Source: Lagopus muta
Taxonomy: Eukaryota; Chordata; Aves; Galliformes; Phasianidae
DNA: 64,000 bases
Direction of reading: 5' to 3'
Assembly: GCF_023343835.1 (NCBI RefSeq)
Contig: NC_064437.1
Span: 5,470,001 to 5,534,000, forward strand
Below the pieces are notes generated by a model. That model saw nothing but the letters and a program-made list of their open reading frames with translations, was not told where the DNA came from and ran no database searches. A program made the position numbers and the translations under genes. Every line of letters starts with the position of its first letter. Within the stretch, counting starts at the first letter, position 1. Below are positions 1 through 35,979 of the stretch, piece by piece.

Positions 1-1666
1 TATTTAAAAAATTAACTGACTACAGTATCTATTTTGGGGGATTCTGCAACTGCCAAGAAAACCTTCAGCCCTAAGGGTCACTGGGCTCTGATTTACTTCC
101 CACTTTCCCACTGAGAGCATTCCTGTATTTTGTGTACCTTCTCAACAAACCATCATCAAATCCAATGCTAAATGTCCTGCCCCAGCTCATACAAGACAGC
201 AGTCATTCAGAGACCATCAGCGCTGCTTCCCCTTTTCCCTCACAATTCACATGCACCTGTTTGCTGTTTCAGAAGGTACTGAGCATTGCTCCTGATCCCG
301 CAGAGCCATCAGCCCACATCTCTACTCTGCACACCCCTGACAGGAGCATGACAACTAATTCCACATTTGTGCAGGAGCACCTGGAGATTAATTGGGTATA
401 GAAACATCCAAAGAAACAGCAATTCATGCAGTTTGTAATTATCATCATCTTCTCTCTTCGAACCAGAGTTCAAAGCTGTGGTCAGGTACGACACTGCTGA
501 AGTGACAGAATCACTTAAAGAAGTGCTGCCAGAACTTATCTGCGTGGTGCTACGAGCAAAGCGCTCCAGTAGATGTTTGCTAGGGGAGCAATTGTAGGGA
601 CTGTGTCATTTGAAGACAACACATAGCTGCTAATAAATGAAGGATGTACCTGCAGGATTTAAAGCTGCAAGGTAGCTATAAGAAGAAAAAAAAAAAAAGC
701 AGCACTGTTTTAAGAACTAATCCATAACAAATCAAGTTCTATCATTTACATCTTAAATTCTTGGCAACTCTTACCAAACCCACAGGTTACGGGCAGGATC
801 TGAATCTAATGAGTGGGTCTGTGCAGATCTCATAGCAGTGCAATGCTGCTGCCTTTCCCTCACTTACACAACGCACAGCACGGCTCAGTTACGTAACTGC
901 TGCCTCAACACATCAGCTGCACTGTTTCATTCCAAAGTCTCTTACACGTTGATGGAACTCCCTGTGCCAAAGCCTTTCAGAGAGCAAGGGATCAGCAAAC
1001 AACATCAGTGCAGGTGAAACATGGACTGCAGAGGCTATGAGGCCCCAGCGCTACCAGGGCTGTGGTGTTCTGCCCCTGGAGGTGCCCACAGCCACGGCAG
1101 CAGAGCTGTGCTGGGAAGGCACTGAGGTGCCAACTCGACTGCTCTGTGAGTCTCTGCCTCAGGATGCACCTGTGAAATAATGAAGGCAATTCTCTATGCC
1201 AATGAAAGTGAATATAGGAAATATCGCCTATAGGAAATAAAGGCATTTCTTTGGGAGAACCTTCATCTGCAAAGCCTCCCACAGCTGACAGGAAGGCACT
1301 GTCCCTCGGCGCCTGGAGGTGCACCTTGTACCCACAGACAGCGCACTGCCCCCACAGCTCCCTGTGCTCACACGGAGTTTTACAAAGCTCAAAGCGACAG
1401 AAAAGCAGGGCACGGCCTACAGCATCGCCCTCAGAAAGCATCGCCCTCAGACTGCCAGCTGCGCCCAGTCGGGCTCTGAGCAGCAAGCCCCGGCTACAGC
1501 TCGTGCCTTTCCCCCACGGAAAGGCAGGTCGCGGTGCCGGCAGCAGATCGTCACGGACACCCGGCCTCGCGCACACACACGGTGCAGCCCCGCCGCTCGG
1601 AGCCGCTTCCCGTGCCGCACACACCACCCCATTCGGGGCTCTGTCCCCTTCAGGCCCGGCGCTCAC
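1..1666 (-). other. SCP2 intron 12 (partial)
   Basis: I see no further SCP2 coding exon in this stretch, so exons for the SCP-2 lipid-transfer domain lie beyond position 1. The left ~1.2 kb is ordinary A/T-rich intron with a poly-A run at about 686-698. The right end joins the CpG island of exon 12. Several long reading frames between 990 and 2055 on both strands are by-products of GC-rich, stop-poor DNA. Confidence 0.7.
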
Positions 1667-2060
1667 CTGGCGGCTCCAGGGAAGCCCATGGCGTACAGCG
1701 TCACCACCACAGCCCCGCCGAGGCCCAGGTTGTGCTGCAGAGCCCGCCGCGCGCCGCCTACCTGCCGCTTCCCGGCCAGGCCGCGCAGCTGCCAGCAGAG
1801 TTCGGCGCACTGCGCCAGGCCTGAAACATCGAGCACAGAGCGCGTGTGGGCGGGAAGGAGGGGCGGCGGGAAGGAGGGGGGCGGCGCCGGGCGGGAAGCT
1901 CACACGCGGCTGGGATCGCGGCTGTGGTAAATCTCTTCAAAAGCTCAGCTTTAAAGCACGACAACGAATAAAAGTTATTGAAGCGAGTCCCGCTTTTGCC
2001 CGTGCAAACAGCAGTGGGAAGCACCCGCCTGCCCCAAAACAGCTCCGCGCCTGAAGGTGT
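1290..2060 (-). promoter_or_regulatory. SCP2: CpG island around SCP2 exon 12, candidate internal pro-SCP2 promoter
   Basis: This stretch is strongly GC- and CpG-rich between A/T-rich intron sequence on both sides. GC-box-like runs lie at about 1855-1895, just upstream of exon 12 on the minus strand. In mammals SCP2 has a second promoter that makes the 15-kDa pro-SCP2, whose first codon lies in this exon. The position here is as expected for that promoter. Island edges are judged by eye. Confidence 0.7.
1667..1820 (-). CDS. SCP2: SCP2 exon 12, containing the internal start codon of pro-SCP2
   Basis: The last thiolase exon encodes [14 protein letters not shown] through the HNLGLGG loop and ends in YAMGFPGAA. 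The ATG at 1687-1689 (minus strand) corresponds to the initiator of the short pro-SCP2 protein, which in human begins MGFPEAASS. Its context, GCCATGG, is a strong Kozak match. Codon third positions are almost all G or C, unlike the A/T-rich exons 1-11. The exon lies inside a CpG island, which fits a second promoter of the gene near this exon. The donor at 1666-1665 reads GTGAGC. Confidence 0.93.
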
Positions 2061-5000
2061 GACTGAGTGCGATGTGTTTTATTACCTGTAGCACCGAGGG
2101 GATGTCCCTTGGAAATCAAGCCACCACTAGGATTAATGACCCATTTTCCTCCGTAAGTGTTGTCTCCTCTGTCAATCAGGTCACACGCTTTTCCTGATGG
2201 AACAACAGTTAGAAAAAGAGAAATGCTCAGTGTTTTTTTAAAACATCATTTTTCAGGTCTAGCATCACAAACCAAAGACGCTGCAAATGCTTTCTGTCCG
2301 TCTAAGCCTTAGAAATACACCAGCACAGATTTTACAAGGGCAGACTGAACTGAGACTCGGCTGACATGACTGGAGAGAGGGAACGCGGGAGAGGAGCCAG
2401 GTGTGGGTGCCTGGCACAAAGGCTTGTTTTAATTAGCGCTCAGGATACAGTGTGGAGATATGCCCAACACCACGCAGTCATTAGTTATTATACTAAGGAA
2501 GCTACCGTGAAATTTATAGGTTTTCTTTTGTGAAAGAAAGGTTAGTTGTAGTTAGTGACCACTGTGAAAACATCTTTGCTTTGTTATCTCTGAAAGGAAT
2601 TACTTGCAGAATTGTCATCGATGCTGGGGGGCTGCATAACAATGTTTCCTGAAGGCCTATGAAGTTGTCTCATTGAGAATGCTCACTTAGTAAAATAAGT
2701 GACAACCTAGTGACACTACCATCCAATGACAAAAGTTCAATGTTTTCTCAAAGTCACATAACAAAATTAGAGAAAGACTGCATCAGATACTGCAATCCCA
2801 GAGCCCTTCATTGCCTCCTCCTGGTTGAAGAGCCACTCCTGTACAAACTTGCTGTGTGATTTCATACAGCTGTCCAACACACCAATTTGCCTTCTGTAGA
2901 AATCACAGCAATACACCAATCTGTTAAATACTTCCCACAGTTTGCACATCTTCTTTATGTTACTATACAGGCAGCTTGCCTTTTCCTCCAGGTTAGCTAA
3001 TATGGTGTTCAAATCTATAATATCTGTCCAGTACACAACTCTAATTAATTATATGAAGAGATAAAAAAAATATTTGTTAACACTTTCCATTTTAGTAAAA
3101 CAAAGAGCTTCACTGATGCTTTTACCTTCTGGGCAGAGTCCAAGAGCTTCGTAGGTAATGAACTCATTAACTGAGAAACAGTCATGAAGTTCAATCACAT
3201 CGACATCCGTAGGTCTTAGGCCTGCCTTTTTGAAACATTTTTCTGCAGCTTTTTTAGTCATATCATAACCAACCTGCAAGAAATTAAAATATCATTAAAG
3301 AAGCAGCCATCCATTTCATTCCTTCTCTTAATTTTAATGTGCTGTTATTCATCCTGCGAGTGAAGATAAGCTGTTGGAGGTGGCATTTTCATTCACTTTA
3401 GTGCATCTCCTACCATAGCCCCTCATGACCGAACAACAGGTTATTCCAGCTCCAGAATTATATTAACATAAGGAAAATGGATTTAAGTTTTATTCATCTT
3501 ATAAACAGAGAAATTAAACAAATAGCTTTGCATGAGAAACTACATTTCTTCCATTTCTTCCATTCACATTTCTATTAAGTAGCCCTTAAATAATTACACA
3601 GATTTTTAATGTTTATTTATTTCTCAGTGTTATTTCATAACTATGCTCTTTGCCCACTTCACCTGCCCAAATCACAGTTTGCTTGCTTGCTGATCGATGT
3701 TCTATGCTATCATTAGGACTTGCAGGTATTAAAAAACAAATCCCAATTATTATGGACTGTAGGACCACAAACCTACCATCTTCATACAACTGTTCTCTTC
3801 AAATGTGCTTGGGAAATCAGTAGCCATCACCTGGGCCAGAATTTCCACAGCTTGAGGCTGTAACTTATATCTTTTCACAAAGTCCTCACTAGCCAAAACT
3901 GCAGCTGCAGCGCCATTTGATGTCGGACTAATGGAAAGAAAAATAAATAATGTCACCATTCTGAATTATTAATGTTGAAAACAAAGGAAAAAACGCATTT
4001 TGACTGATGCAATCGTAACTACAAATTCCATAAGTGTTTGCTGAAGACCTCCAGTTTTTTTTATTACTGCCCACTGCAGTAACATACATAGAAACTTTGA
4101 ATAGGATGACATCTAAGAAATTAGAAAATACTTAAAATGAACTGTAACTTCTAACTGAACAGTAAGCAAACTTTACTTCAATAGATGAACTACCAAACCT
4201 GTCTGAACAAGATTTCTTTCCCAATGCAAAGTTTTGTCCTTACCAACACTGTAAGACAGTCAAGAAATCAAAAATTTTGCGAGACTGCAGAACTTCATCT
4301 AACGTGTATTCCTTCTGGAACTGGGAATACCTGTGGGAAACAAAGATGCCATCTGAGTCGTAGTGCAGTCCTTAGAAGTAGGCATTACTAATAACTCACT
4401 ATCATTCAACTAACTATATAGCTGTTTTACTGAGTAGAACACAGTGGATTCAGAATGTATAGCAGCTATAGCAGACAACACATTGTAAGTATTTCTAAGC
4501 ATTACATCTGCTTTGCAGGAATTGCGTACAGGCAGCGTATGCTCACTATGGAGTTGGAGTGCTTTACTCACGGGTTGTTGGTTGAATGGCTGTGATTCTT
4601 CCATGCAATCTTTGCAAAGTACTCTGGATTTGTCCCTGGCAGGAGAAAGTAAGCCGTGTTGGAATACTTGCCTTAAACACAGCCTTCTAACCTAGCTTTC
4701 TAAATACTGTATTAGTGTCTACAAATTGGAACTTCACAAACAACTTTACAAAAGACTGCAGCAAAGCTTTCTTTTAATTCAACACAATTCTAAGAAAGGT
4801 GGTTGAGTTCTAGGTAACAGATGACTCTACTTGAATATTCAATGCTCCCTAATGTGAAAATAGAGAAATGTCTTTAACAATACCATATTTCTCCATATGT
4901 TCTTTGCCAGCATTTGCAAACATCTGCGGTGTTACTGGAGCACTTGCTAGGCCGTATTTATTTATCATTATTTCTAAATGTTTGTCCATTGGATTTGTTC

Positions 5001-7138
5001 TGTCCGAAAACTAAAAAGAAGAGAAATAGCTATAAAGCAAATCATAATTTCATTATTCCCGATTAACCCCGCCTTAAATGTATTTTTGCCAAGTATTAAA
5101 AGCATCACGTTTGCTTCAAATTAATTCTAAAACACTCCATACTAAATCTGCACTTCATAGCTGCAATCAGAATCATAAAACTCGTTACAAATTTCTATGA
5201 GTAAAAAAAATAAAAGGCTTATTTTGTAACTATCTACAGCAGCATGTCAAACCAGCTCACATTCATGAGCATGTCTCAGGGAATGAGGAGGTGTTTTCTA
5301 TCCATGAATACAGTGAGATACATAAGATGTTCAGTCACTTACACCTGAAGCAAGGGATCCTTTCGCCATTCTCTCAAAGCCAAGTGCCAGAACACAGTCT
5401 GCCAAACCTTAAAAGGAAAGTTTTGGCTATTCAGAACACAACATAGCTATAAATGACAATATGTACAATCAACTTTCTCATTACAATAAATATCCATTAC
5501 CGTTCTTCCTCCCTTCTCAATTTTTAAAAGTGGGACGGGGATGGTTCTGTTACAAAAACGTTACTACTGAAGACTAAACAAATCATCAGAGCACTTAGGG
5601 TTATTTTAGAACAGTCCTTGGCAGTTTGAGAACAAGTATCTTATCTGACCAAGCACTTGTATCTCTGCCAGTAATACTAGAATAATCGTAGGGAACCTTC
5701 CTGTAGTTGTTACAGAAACATAAGCAATCAGGTGCAAGAAAGTAGCAGAATCCACAAAGGAACTTAAGAAACAGAACAAGGAAGTTATATTTGTAGAAAT
5801 AAAGCCTGAGTTACTCAGCTGCAGAGCAAAACAACTCACCTCCCTCTACCAGCTGTCTGGCCATGAACAAAGCAGTAGATCCAGTAGCACAGTTGTTGTT
5901 AACATTAATGATAGGAATGCCTGTTAAACCCAAACCGTGATAGATGGCCCGCTGTCCACAGGTTGAGTCGCCTTTATGCAAAGACAGAACATTAACACAG
6001 GACGTAACATTAACACAGTGCCACTCTTCAAGCCTGAAAGTCTGAGCTGTCATCTCGTCTATCTCTCAGCCACACACAACAGAAACCTCAGAAAGATACA
6101 AATCATCGGACTTTAAAAACCAGGAGTTTTTTATTATGTAAAACAGATGGGAAATTGATGGGATCCCCCTTCACTTCTCCACACAGACGTGGATAAACTT
6201 TACCCCCATTTGTGAAGTGTCACAGATCACACACGTCACGCACACGTCCCAAGCACAAGAGGATACTCACCATAAACATAACCCACACAGGCCTGCTCCA
6301 CTGCTGAATACGGAATGCCAGCGTCAGCTAAAGCCTTCTGGCCTAAAGAATTTTAAAAGTTGGGGAGAAAAAGAAAAAAGTTCTTATAAAAAGCAGCTCT
6401 CACAATCATAACAAGCAGGCTTAGCTTAGCGTGTGTGATTCGTGCGTCTGCACAACAAGCAGAGCAGTGAAAGTTCTCCATTATAGGACATGAATGGTCC
6501 AAAAGTTCTGCATCCGAACAAAAGGATGTCAAGGCATCCTTTTGACTTCAGTCCCGTAAGGCTGCAGGGCAGTTGGGATTCACTTTCAAGTGGTCTTTCT
6601 TATCAGTTTTAGATTTTCGTCTGGCTTAAAATAGAGTTGGTGGTCAAGCTAAATGCTTTTCTACTGCTGACTTACCAGCCTCTTTAGCCAGGTCGGGATA
6701 ATCAACACTGTTCTCACCAGGCTTTGCAAACTGACAAGAAAAAAGCAATAAACAGAACAAATCACTGAGATTTAACACATCCTTTGCTCAAATGGGAGTA
6801 CCGGCCTTGACGACCCACCCAGAGACATACTGTGATCCTACGACTTAAGAGCTACTAAGGAACACGTTTGTAAGCAATCCAGTTTACTAACGTAAGCCAT
6901 TTCACCGACCCAAAAACACTCGGCCAAAGTCCGCGTAGTTTTGGGAGCCGCCGCCAGGCCGCCCCGCACGGCCAAGGAACGAAGGAGCGGGCAGCGCCGG
7001 CACTGACAGCGCTACGCGCCGTCGGGCGTTCGTAGTTCACGCGCTTTCTCCTTCTGTTTGTCCCCCTTCTCCCCCGCCGCGGGGTCGCACGGGTACCTTG
7101 GTCATACCGACGCCCACCACGAACACCCGTCGCCCCAT
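1667..7138 (-). CDS. SCP2: SCP2/SCPx sterol carrier protein X, thiolase-domain exons 1-12 (3' part outside window)
   Basis: Peroxisomal 3-oxoacyl-CoA thiolase that cleaves branched-chain and bile-acid side-chain acyl-CoAs; the full protein is fused to a C-terminal SCP-2 lipid-transfer domain. Coding exons, in gene order: 7097-7138, 6676-6730, 6271-6342, 5840-5971, 5343-5407, 4884-5010, 4572-4635, 4244-4330, 3777-3927, 3126-3273, 2086-2193, 1667-1820. All have GT-AG borders and phases agree, giving 401 codons plus 2 nt. Visible residues: nucleophile Cys84 in NNNCATGS, His295 in the HDCF motif typical of SCP2 thiolases, His345 in GHPLGATG, and HNLGLGG near the end. The start [14 protein letters not shown] is shorter than the human N-terminus; I took this ATG because it lies in the divergent promoter with the conserved [12 protein letters not shown] run directly after it. 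The SCP-2 domain and the peroxisomal signal are not in the window. The match to human SCPx is from memory and spans the whole thiolase domain. Confidence 0.96.
5988..6018 (-). repeat. Tandem duplication upstream of the SCP2 exon 4 acceptor
   Basis: The 13-mer AACATTAACACAG occurs at 5988-6000 and again at 6006-6018, offset by 18 bp. On the gene strand each copy holds TTAAT, which fits the branch-site consensus yUnAy, 17-47 nt upstream of the exon 4 start at 5971. It may therefore supply two candidate branch points. Confidence 0.6.
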
Positions 7139-7190
7139 GATGGCTGCAGAACCACCTCGCTCCTCGCAGACGCAGCGGGCGACAGCAGAG

Positions 7191-7248
7191 CGGAGGGGCG
7201 GGGCTTAGCGCCGACTGGGCGCGGCCTCGCTCGGAGGGGGCGGGGCTT
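7191..7248 (+). promoter_or_regulatory. Duplicated GC box between SCP2 and ECHDC2
   Basis: CGGAGGGGCGGGGCTT at 7191-7206 is repeated, with one extra G, at 7232-7248. The 41-bp spacing is close to four helical turns, so two Sp1/KLF proteins would sit on the same DNA face. Protein binding is inferred from the motif only. Confidence 0.6.
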
Positions 7249-7320
7249 CTTCTTAAAGGAGCCGTGGCCCGGGCCCGCCCCCCAGAGGACGGGGAGGAGC
7301 GGAGCCGGCCGAGGGGCGAC

Positions 7321-12519
<5,199 letters not shown>

Positions 12520-12704
12520 TGCTTCCTAGATTAACCCTTGTTGTCTTAATGGGTTTGTTTGTTTTTTGTTGTTGTTTGTTTTTGAGGAGGACCTGCTAAT
12601 TTCTTAGGATTATTTTTATGATTGCACTCCCTATATGTAGCTCCTTCTTGCCTTGGACTGCATTTCTGAATACTCACTGGATCATTTTTTTCTAAGGATT
12701 CACC

Positions 12705-12710
12705 AATAAA
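12705..12710 (+). other. ECHDC2 poly(A) signal
   Basis: Canonical AATAAA lies 186 nt after the ECHDC2 stop codon, so the transcript should end near 12,725-12,735. No other canonical signal was seen in this 3' UTR. Confidence 0.85.
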
Positions 12711-12810
12711 GATTTAACTTTGTACAGCCCACTGATCTTAAAGAATGTACATTTTTCCTTGTTCTGAATCTGAAATAAGCTAGCCCAAAGGCAGTACAAC
12801 CAGATGAACA

Positions 12811-15800
12811 AAAAGTTATCAGTTAATTATTTATTTATCCATTAATTAATTATTAATGTCAGGGTGGACTGCCTCCAGGCTGAACTGATGGATCTAGCTT
12901 CTAACCTTGTTCTTGTGCACACTGCTCGGTTCTCCTTCTGTGCTTCAGTAGGTGACTGCAGAACAATGCATGTGTGGGCTAAGGTGGGGAGCAGAGCTGC
13001 TCTCTTCAGACAGCATAGTCACAGCCTGACCACAGATGTGAATTCATAGATTGCTTTCAGCCAGCCAGCCCTGAGGAATGCTGAATTACAAACAGGGGTC
13101 TGGTGTTCACTGTGACTGAAGGGGCATGAGACCGTATTTCTAAGCTGAAGCCTAACAGTACAGAGGCATTTGAAGTCCAAACATTTGAGGCCAGCTTCCT
13201 TCTTAGAGAAGAGGGGCTGAAATTGTCTTCGAGGACTCACAAACTATGCTTTCCTGTGGGATGGCAACACTAATCTTACAGGATTGGCCTTTAAGAAGAG
13301 CTCCTCAAAGCAACACAGTATTTTCATAAACATATGTTTATACTTGCAGCTGTTAGCTGGTCTTGTGGCTAATTTGTCTATCAAAAGTATATGAACCTAC
13401 ACTAGTACCTTAGCAGGGATTCTCTGACTGTCAGGAGCTCTTCAGGCATTCTCTTTGTTTCATAGATGTGGCAGTTCCTCTTCAGTTAATATTACAGTAC
13501 CTAGCAGCTGAAGTGAAAAAAAGTTTACTTTTGGAAAGCTGAAGAGATAACAGAAGCCTAGGCAAGAATGTGGCAGTCAGAAGTGGCTGAGGATTTCCTT
13601 TCTGTTCCATTATTTAGCAGCTCTGGTGACACAGAAGATTGTGTGTTAGTGCAGCAAAAACTCAAGCAAGCAAAAAATAGATAAATTAGACATTCTAATT
13701 CACCCACTGCTTATACAGAGCCTGATTATAAAGAAAGATAAAAGGCCCTGTTTCTGAGTTCAAGACAACTGCTTTTAGAACAGCTCTCAGAAGACTGAAC
13801 AAAGTATCTATAAAGCAGTCATAGACTCATAATGCAGATAAAAGCCTGATTTTCAAATTACTCTGCAGTTTTTTGTTGGTACTGAGGACTTCCCTGTACA
13901 CAAAGCAGTGGCTGCCAGCTGTGCACTCTGCAAGTTGGTCTTTGCTTCTCAGCACAAAATTTCCCTGTCAGCAGTCACAGCTCTCAAAGATGTCAAAGAA
14001 CACGGAGAAGCTTTGACTCTCCATAAGCAAATTTAAAGGCAAAACAAAAAGGTAGAAAAGGATTGTTAAATACTTGGTAGGCTTCTGCAATGTAACAGTA
14101 TGCTTTAATTTTTCCTTTTCTTTCTTGATGAAAATTTATCACAGTGGGTTAAAGTATTATAGAAGTCATTCTGGCAAAAATAATCTCTGAAACTGGCCTA
14201 TAAATATACTGCATCTAAACATGAGATTAAAAAAAAAACTCTGTTCTCTTGACAACTTACAAAGAAATAAAACTTCCCAAAGGTTGCTTTCCATTATCAG
14301 TGCTCTTCCAGCATTCAGACATGCACTCAGTGTAGCTCTGTTGCTTCCAACTTCCCCAGACTGCAGCCTTCAAGCAAAAGTGAATTAATAAATAAGCTTT
14401 TAGTAAACACGAGAGGTTATCAGAACATAGTAAGAAAATGCAACTTACCATATTAGAAATTGTCTTTACAGTCTTAAATCAAAGCAGAGCTTAACAATAC
14501 TGTAAGAGAGGTAACCTTACTAGATTAAACAGTACAAGTTTCCTTTGTAATGGTCTGCAAAGGTAAAGCAGAGGCATTATCTTCAGCCTTCACAAAAAAA
14601 TAAATGCCACTGGCCTCCAGAATTACTGTAACCTGACAGGAACTCCTGAAGCTGCACAGCAACATGAAGAGTCTTTTCTATAAGTGGCACATGCAAGTAA
14701 ATTTTCTGTTTAGTAAGTTTACAGCTTGCAGCCATTCATGTTTTTCTAGTTCTGCTCAGTTTGTTAACCTGAAGCAAATGAGAACAAAACAAGAAGGGCA
14801 CAGAAAACCATTTACAATTCTCTGGCTATAGAATTTCATGGAGCGACATCTTCACAGTCTGGACCAACGCCTGCATCAGATTCATTTTGTCAGCAAATGA
14901 TAGCAGAGATTTAGTTAGGATGTTGCACCAATTTCTCCTGCTATTAGGAAAGAACAGTACAGTAACTGTAAGAAGAGCTGTCGTGTTTGGTTTAGATTCT
15001 CGTGGAACCAACCAATTCACATTCATTCCATTAACACCAATTCTGATGGGTTGTGCATGCCATTTCAAGTAATAAAACTTTCACCACAGAAGCCTGATAG
15101 CAGACATCCCAAAAGGGTGGTAGATACAAAATTTGCAGATCGTTATTTTAAACCACCTTTGTAATTCAAAGGCACAATCAATTTCTTTCTGAATCAAGAA
15201 AACAGTATAAAAAACATGCGAGCCAAATTATACCTTCACACAAATAGCAATTACACAACATGACAATGAGAGTTACTAGATCACTTCATTTTGAAGTTGC
15301 TGAAGTACACAATAACTAGATAACTGAATAATGGATGTGATGTTTTTATTTGAAGGATAAGAATTAGGAGGGAGAGGAAGGGGAAGAGTTAAAAATAGTA
15401 AAACATGGTCATCCTGAAGTAGTGATCCCTGCTCATAAACTATCAAACAAGTTGTTTTTTTAACTGAAGTACCGATGTATTTACAAAACAGTCTAAGAAT
15501 ATCAGTCAGTTCCTGTGGAAACATGGAGACTAACCTGACAAACAGAAACAATTCTTGAAATAAAAGTGAGTTTGAATCGACATGCAGTTTGCTTTCATCA
15601 CTTGTATTTTATCAGGCATCCATATGCTGTGCAATACGTTTCATTCAACACATCATTTGAAACCCACAGGTAACCAAGAAATAAATTGTTACAATGAGCA
15701 TCTTTATGTAAAATTTCACACCTCACAAAGCAATGCAATCGACGTGGGTTTTACACAGAACACTGGGTGATATTTTGCACTGTGGTGACTTGGAAATATA

Positions 15801-16777
15801 ATTCACTGCACAATACTAACAGAGTATTTACAGAAAACAATCATTAGTCTCTTATAAATAAGGTGACCAAACATCCCAGGCCTCCTGCTAAGACATGCAA
15901 TCCCTTTCAGGATGAGAACATTTCACTCTAACGAGCCTTCTCTTTCCCTATCAGTTTTGCCAAACAGAGAAGAAAGATCCCACACACAACCAAAAGTAAT
16001 CAAACAGCAAAATCCCCTTCATGCTAGCAAGTTTAAAATCTCAAGATTAGCTCATTCTTTTAGTGTCTCCTATCAAACTTGTTTCTATTGCTTTATTTGA
16101 GCAAGTTTCCATTTTCCCTGACACAGTGCTGATCCCAACTTTACTGAGAGTGCAGAGGACTCGGGAGAGCTGAATTTCAAAAAGGCAAAGGCTGAGCAGC
16201 AAGGAAAACAAAAGAACACAGCTGGCAGACAAAAGAAAAAGGAGGCTGAAGTCCTCATGTTCAGAAAGGTTATGAGAAGATGGACATTTTGGTCGCCTTA
16301 GATACAAGTCTCGTTTGTAACTTGCATGCAGGAACTTTTGTTTAAATCTGTCAAAGTGTTGAATACCACAACCACGCACAGTTCTACTCAAACACCAGTC
16401 TGGTAAACAGTTTTATCAACAGCAATCATAGGGATGAAATAACTTTCTGTCCCAGAAGTCAAAACCCAAGGTGTTCCTAGAATTGTTGGGTTTCTTCCTT
16501 CTCAGATGTGCATATTCATCTGTACAAGTCCAGTCTCTTTGTAGACAGCAGTAATCCTACAGGTATGACCAGCTCAAGCAGCGACCCTTTACAAGTTGCA
16601 TATGTGGTTGCCATTAAAGTTGACATTCACCAAAGGTTACCATACATGGCTCTGGGTACCACAATTAGAGGCAAATCACTTTAATGGTGACCACTATATT
16701 ACATGTTACTCCAACTACACACACATCAGAAGGGAATATTACAGAGACAATACTTTACACTCTTATACCTGCAGCTC
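12811..16777 (-). other. ZYG11B: Probable 3' UTR of ZYG11B
   Basis: About 4 kb of A/T-rich DNA after the ZYG11B stop carries no recognisable exon or repeat. Mammalian ZYG11B is known to have a multi-kilobase 3' UTR. Minus-strand AATAAA candidates include one overlapping the end of the CDS (about 16,786), others near 16,090 and 15,345, and the most distal at 12,830-12,835. Short reading frames such as 14,826-15,068 show no family resemblance. The extent is an inference; RNA 3'-end data would settle it. Confidence 0.5.
12830..12835 (-). other. Candidate distal ZYG11B poly(A) signal
   Basis: Minus-strand AATAAA in a TTATTTATTTAT context. If used, the ZYG11B transcript would end near 12,810, roughly 80 bp from the expected end of convergent ECHDC2. 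Several more proximal signals exist, so use of this one is unproven. Confidence 0.4.
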
Positions 16778-35454
<18,677 letters not shown>

Positions 35455-35506
35455 CGCGGCGCTGCGTGCCGGCGGCGAGCGCCCAGCCGGGTCCGCAGCT
35501 TGTCTG

Positions 35507-35544
35507 CCTCTCTTTTTCTTTTTTTTCCCTCTTTCCTTCCCTCC
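35507..35544 (-). repeat. 38-nt pure purine/pyrimidine tract in the ZYG11B 5' leader region
   Basis: An uninterrupted C/T run on the plus strand (purine on the ZYG11B strand) lies 53 bp upstream of the ZYG11B start codon. It probably falls in the 5' UTR or core promoter. Such tracts can form triplex DNA; here this is only a possibility. Confidence 0.7.
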
Positions 35545-35979
35545 GCCCCCCTCCCGGTTTTTGCCCCTCCCGACCTGGAAGTGAATGCTCGCACCGGCCG
35601 GGACGCAGCGCCGGTCCCGCCTTCCTTAAAGGCGCCGCGCAGGGCAGGGCTGTACGCGTTTCCTGCCCGCAGCGATCTGCTCCGGTGCGGTCGGGTTTTC
35701 TGGAGAGGAGCTTTGCCAGCAGCCTTCGCACTGAATAATTTCAGGCTTCGGATACAGTAACAGCGATAAAGATAGCTCCCGTCGCACAGGCACTGTGAAT
35801 ACATTTTTTGCCTGTTGGCAGCACAAAGTGAGCAGCGATACAATTACTCTGCCCAGGTAATGTGGAGAGTTCGCAGTTACACCTTGTGAGGAATTGCTTT
35901 GTACAACATTTGCTCGCAAACCCCCAAATAACAACCCCAACAACGGCCGAACGCCGTCTCGCAGCAATACCGGAGGCGG

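Noticed and set aside
992-2054. Long reading frames on both strands (303, 267 and 203 codons)
   Set aside because: They lie in the CpG island where stops are rare, have Pro/Arg/Ala-rich composition in several frames at once, and conflict with the well-supported SCP2 exon 12.
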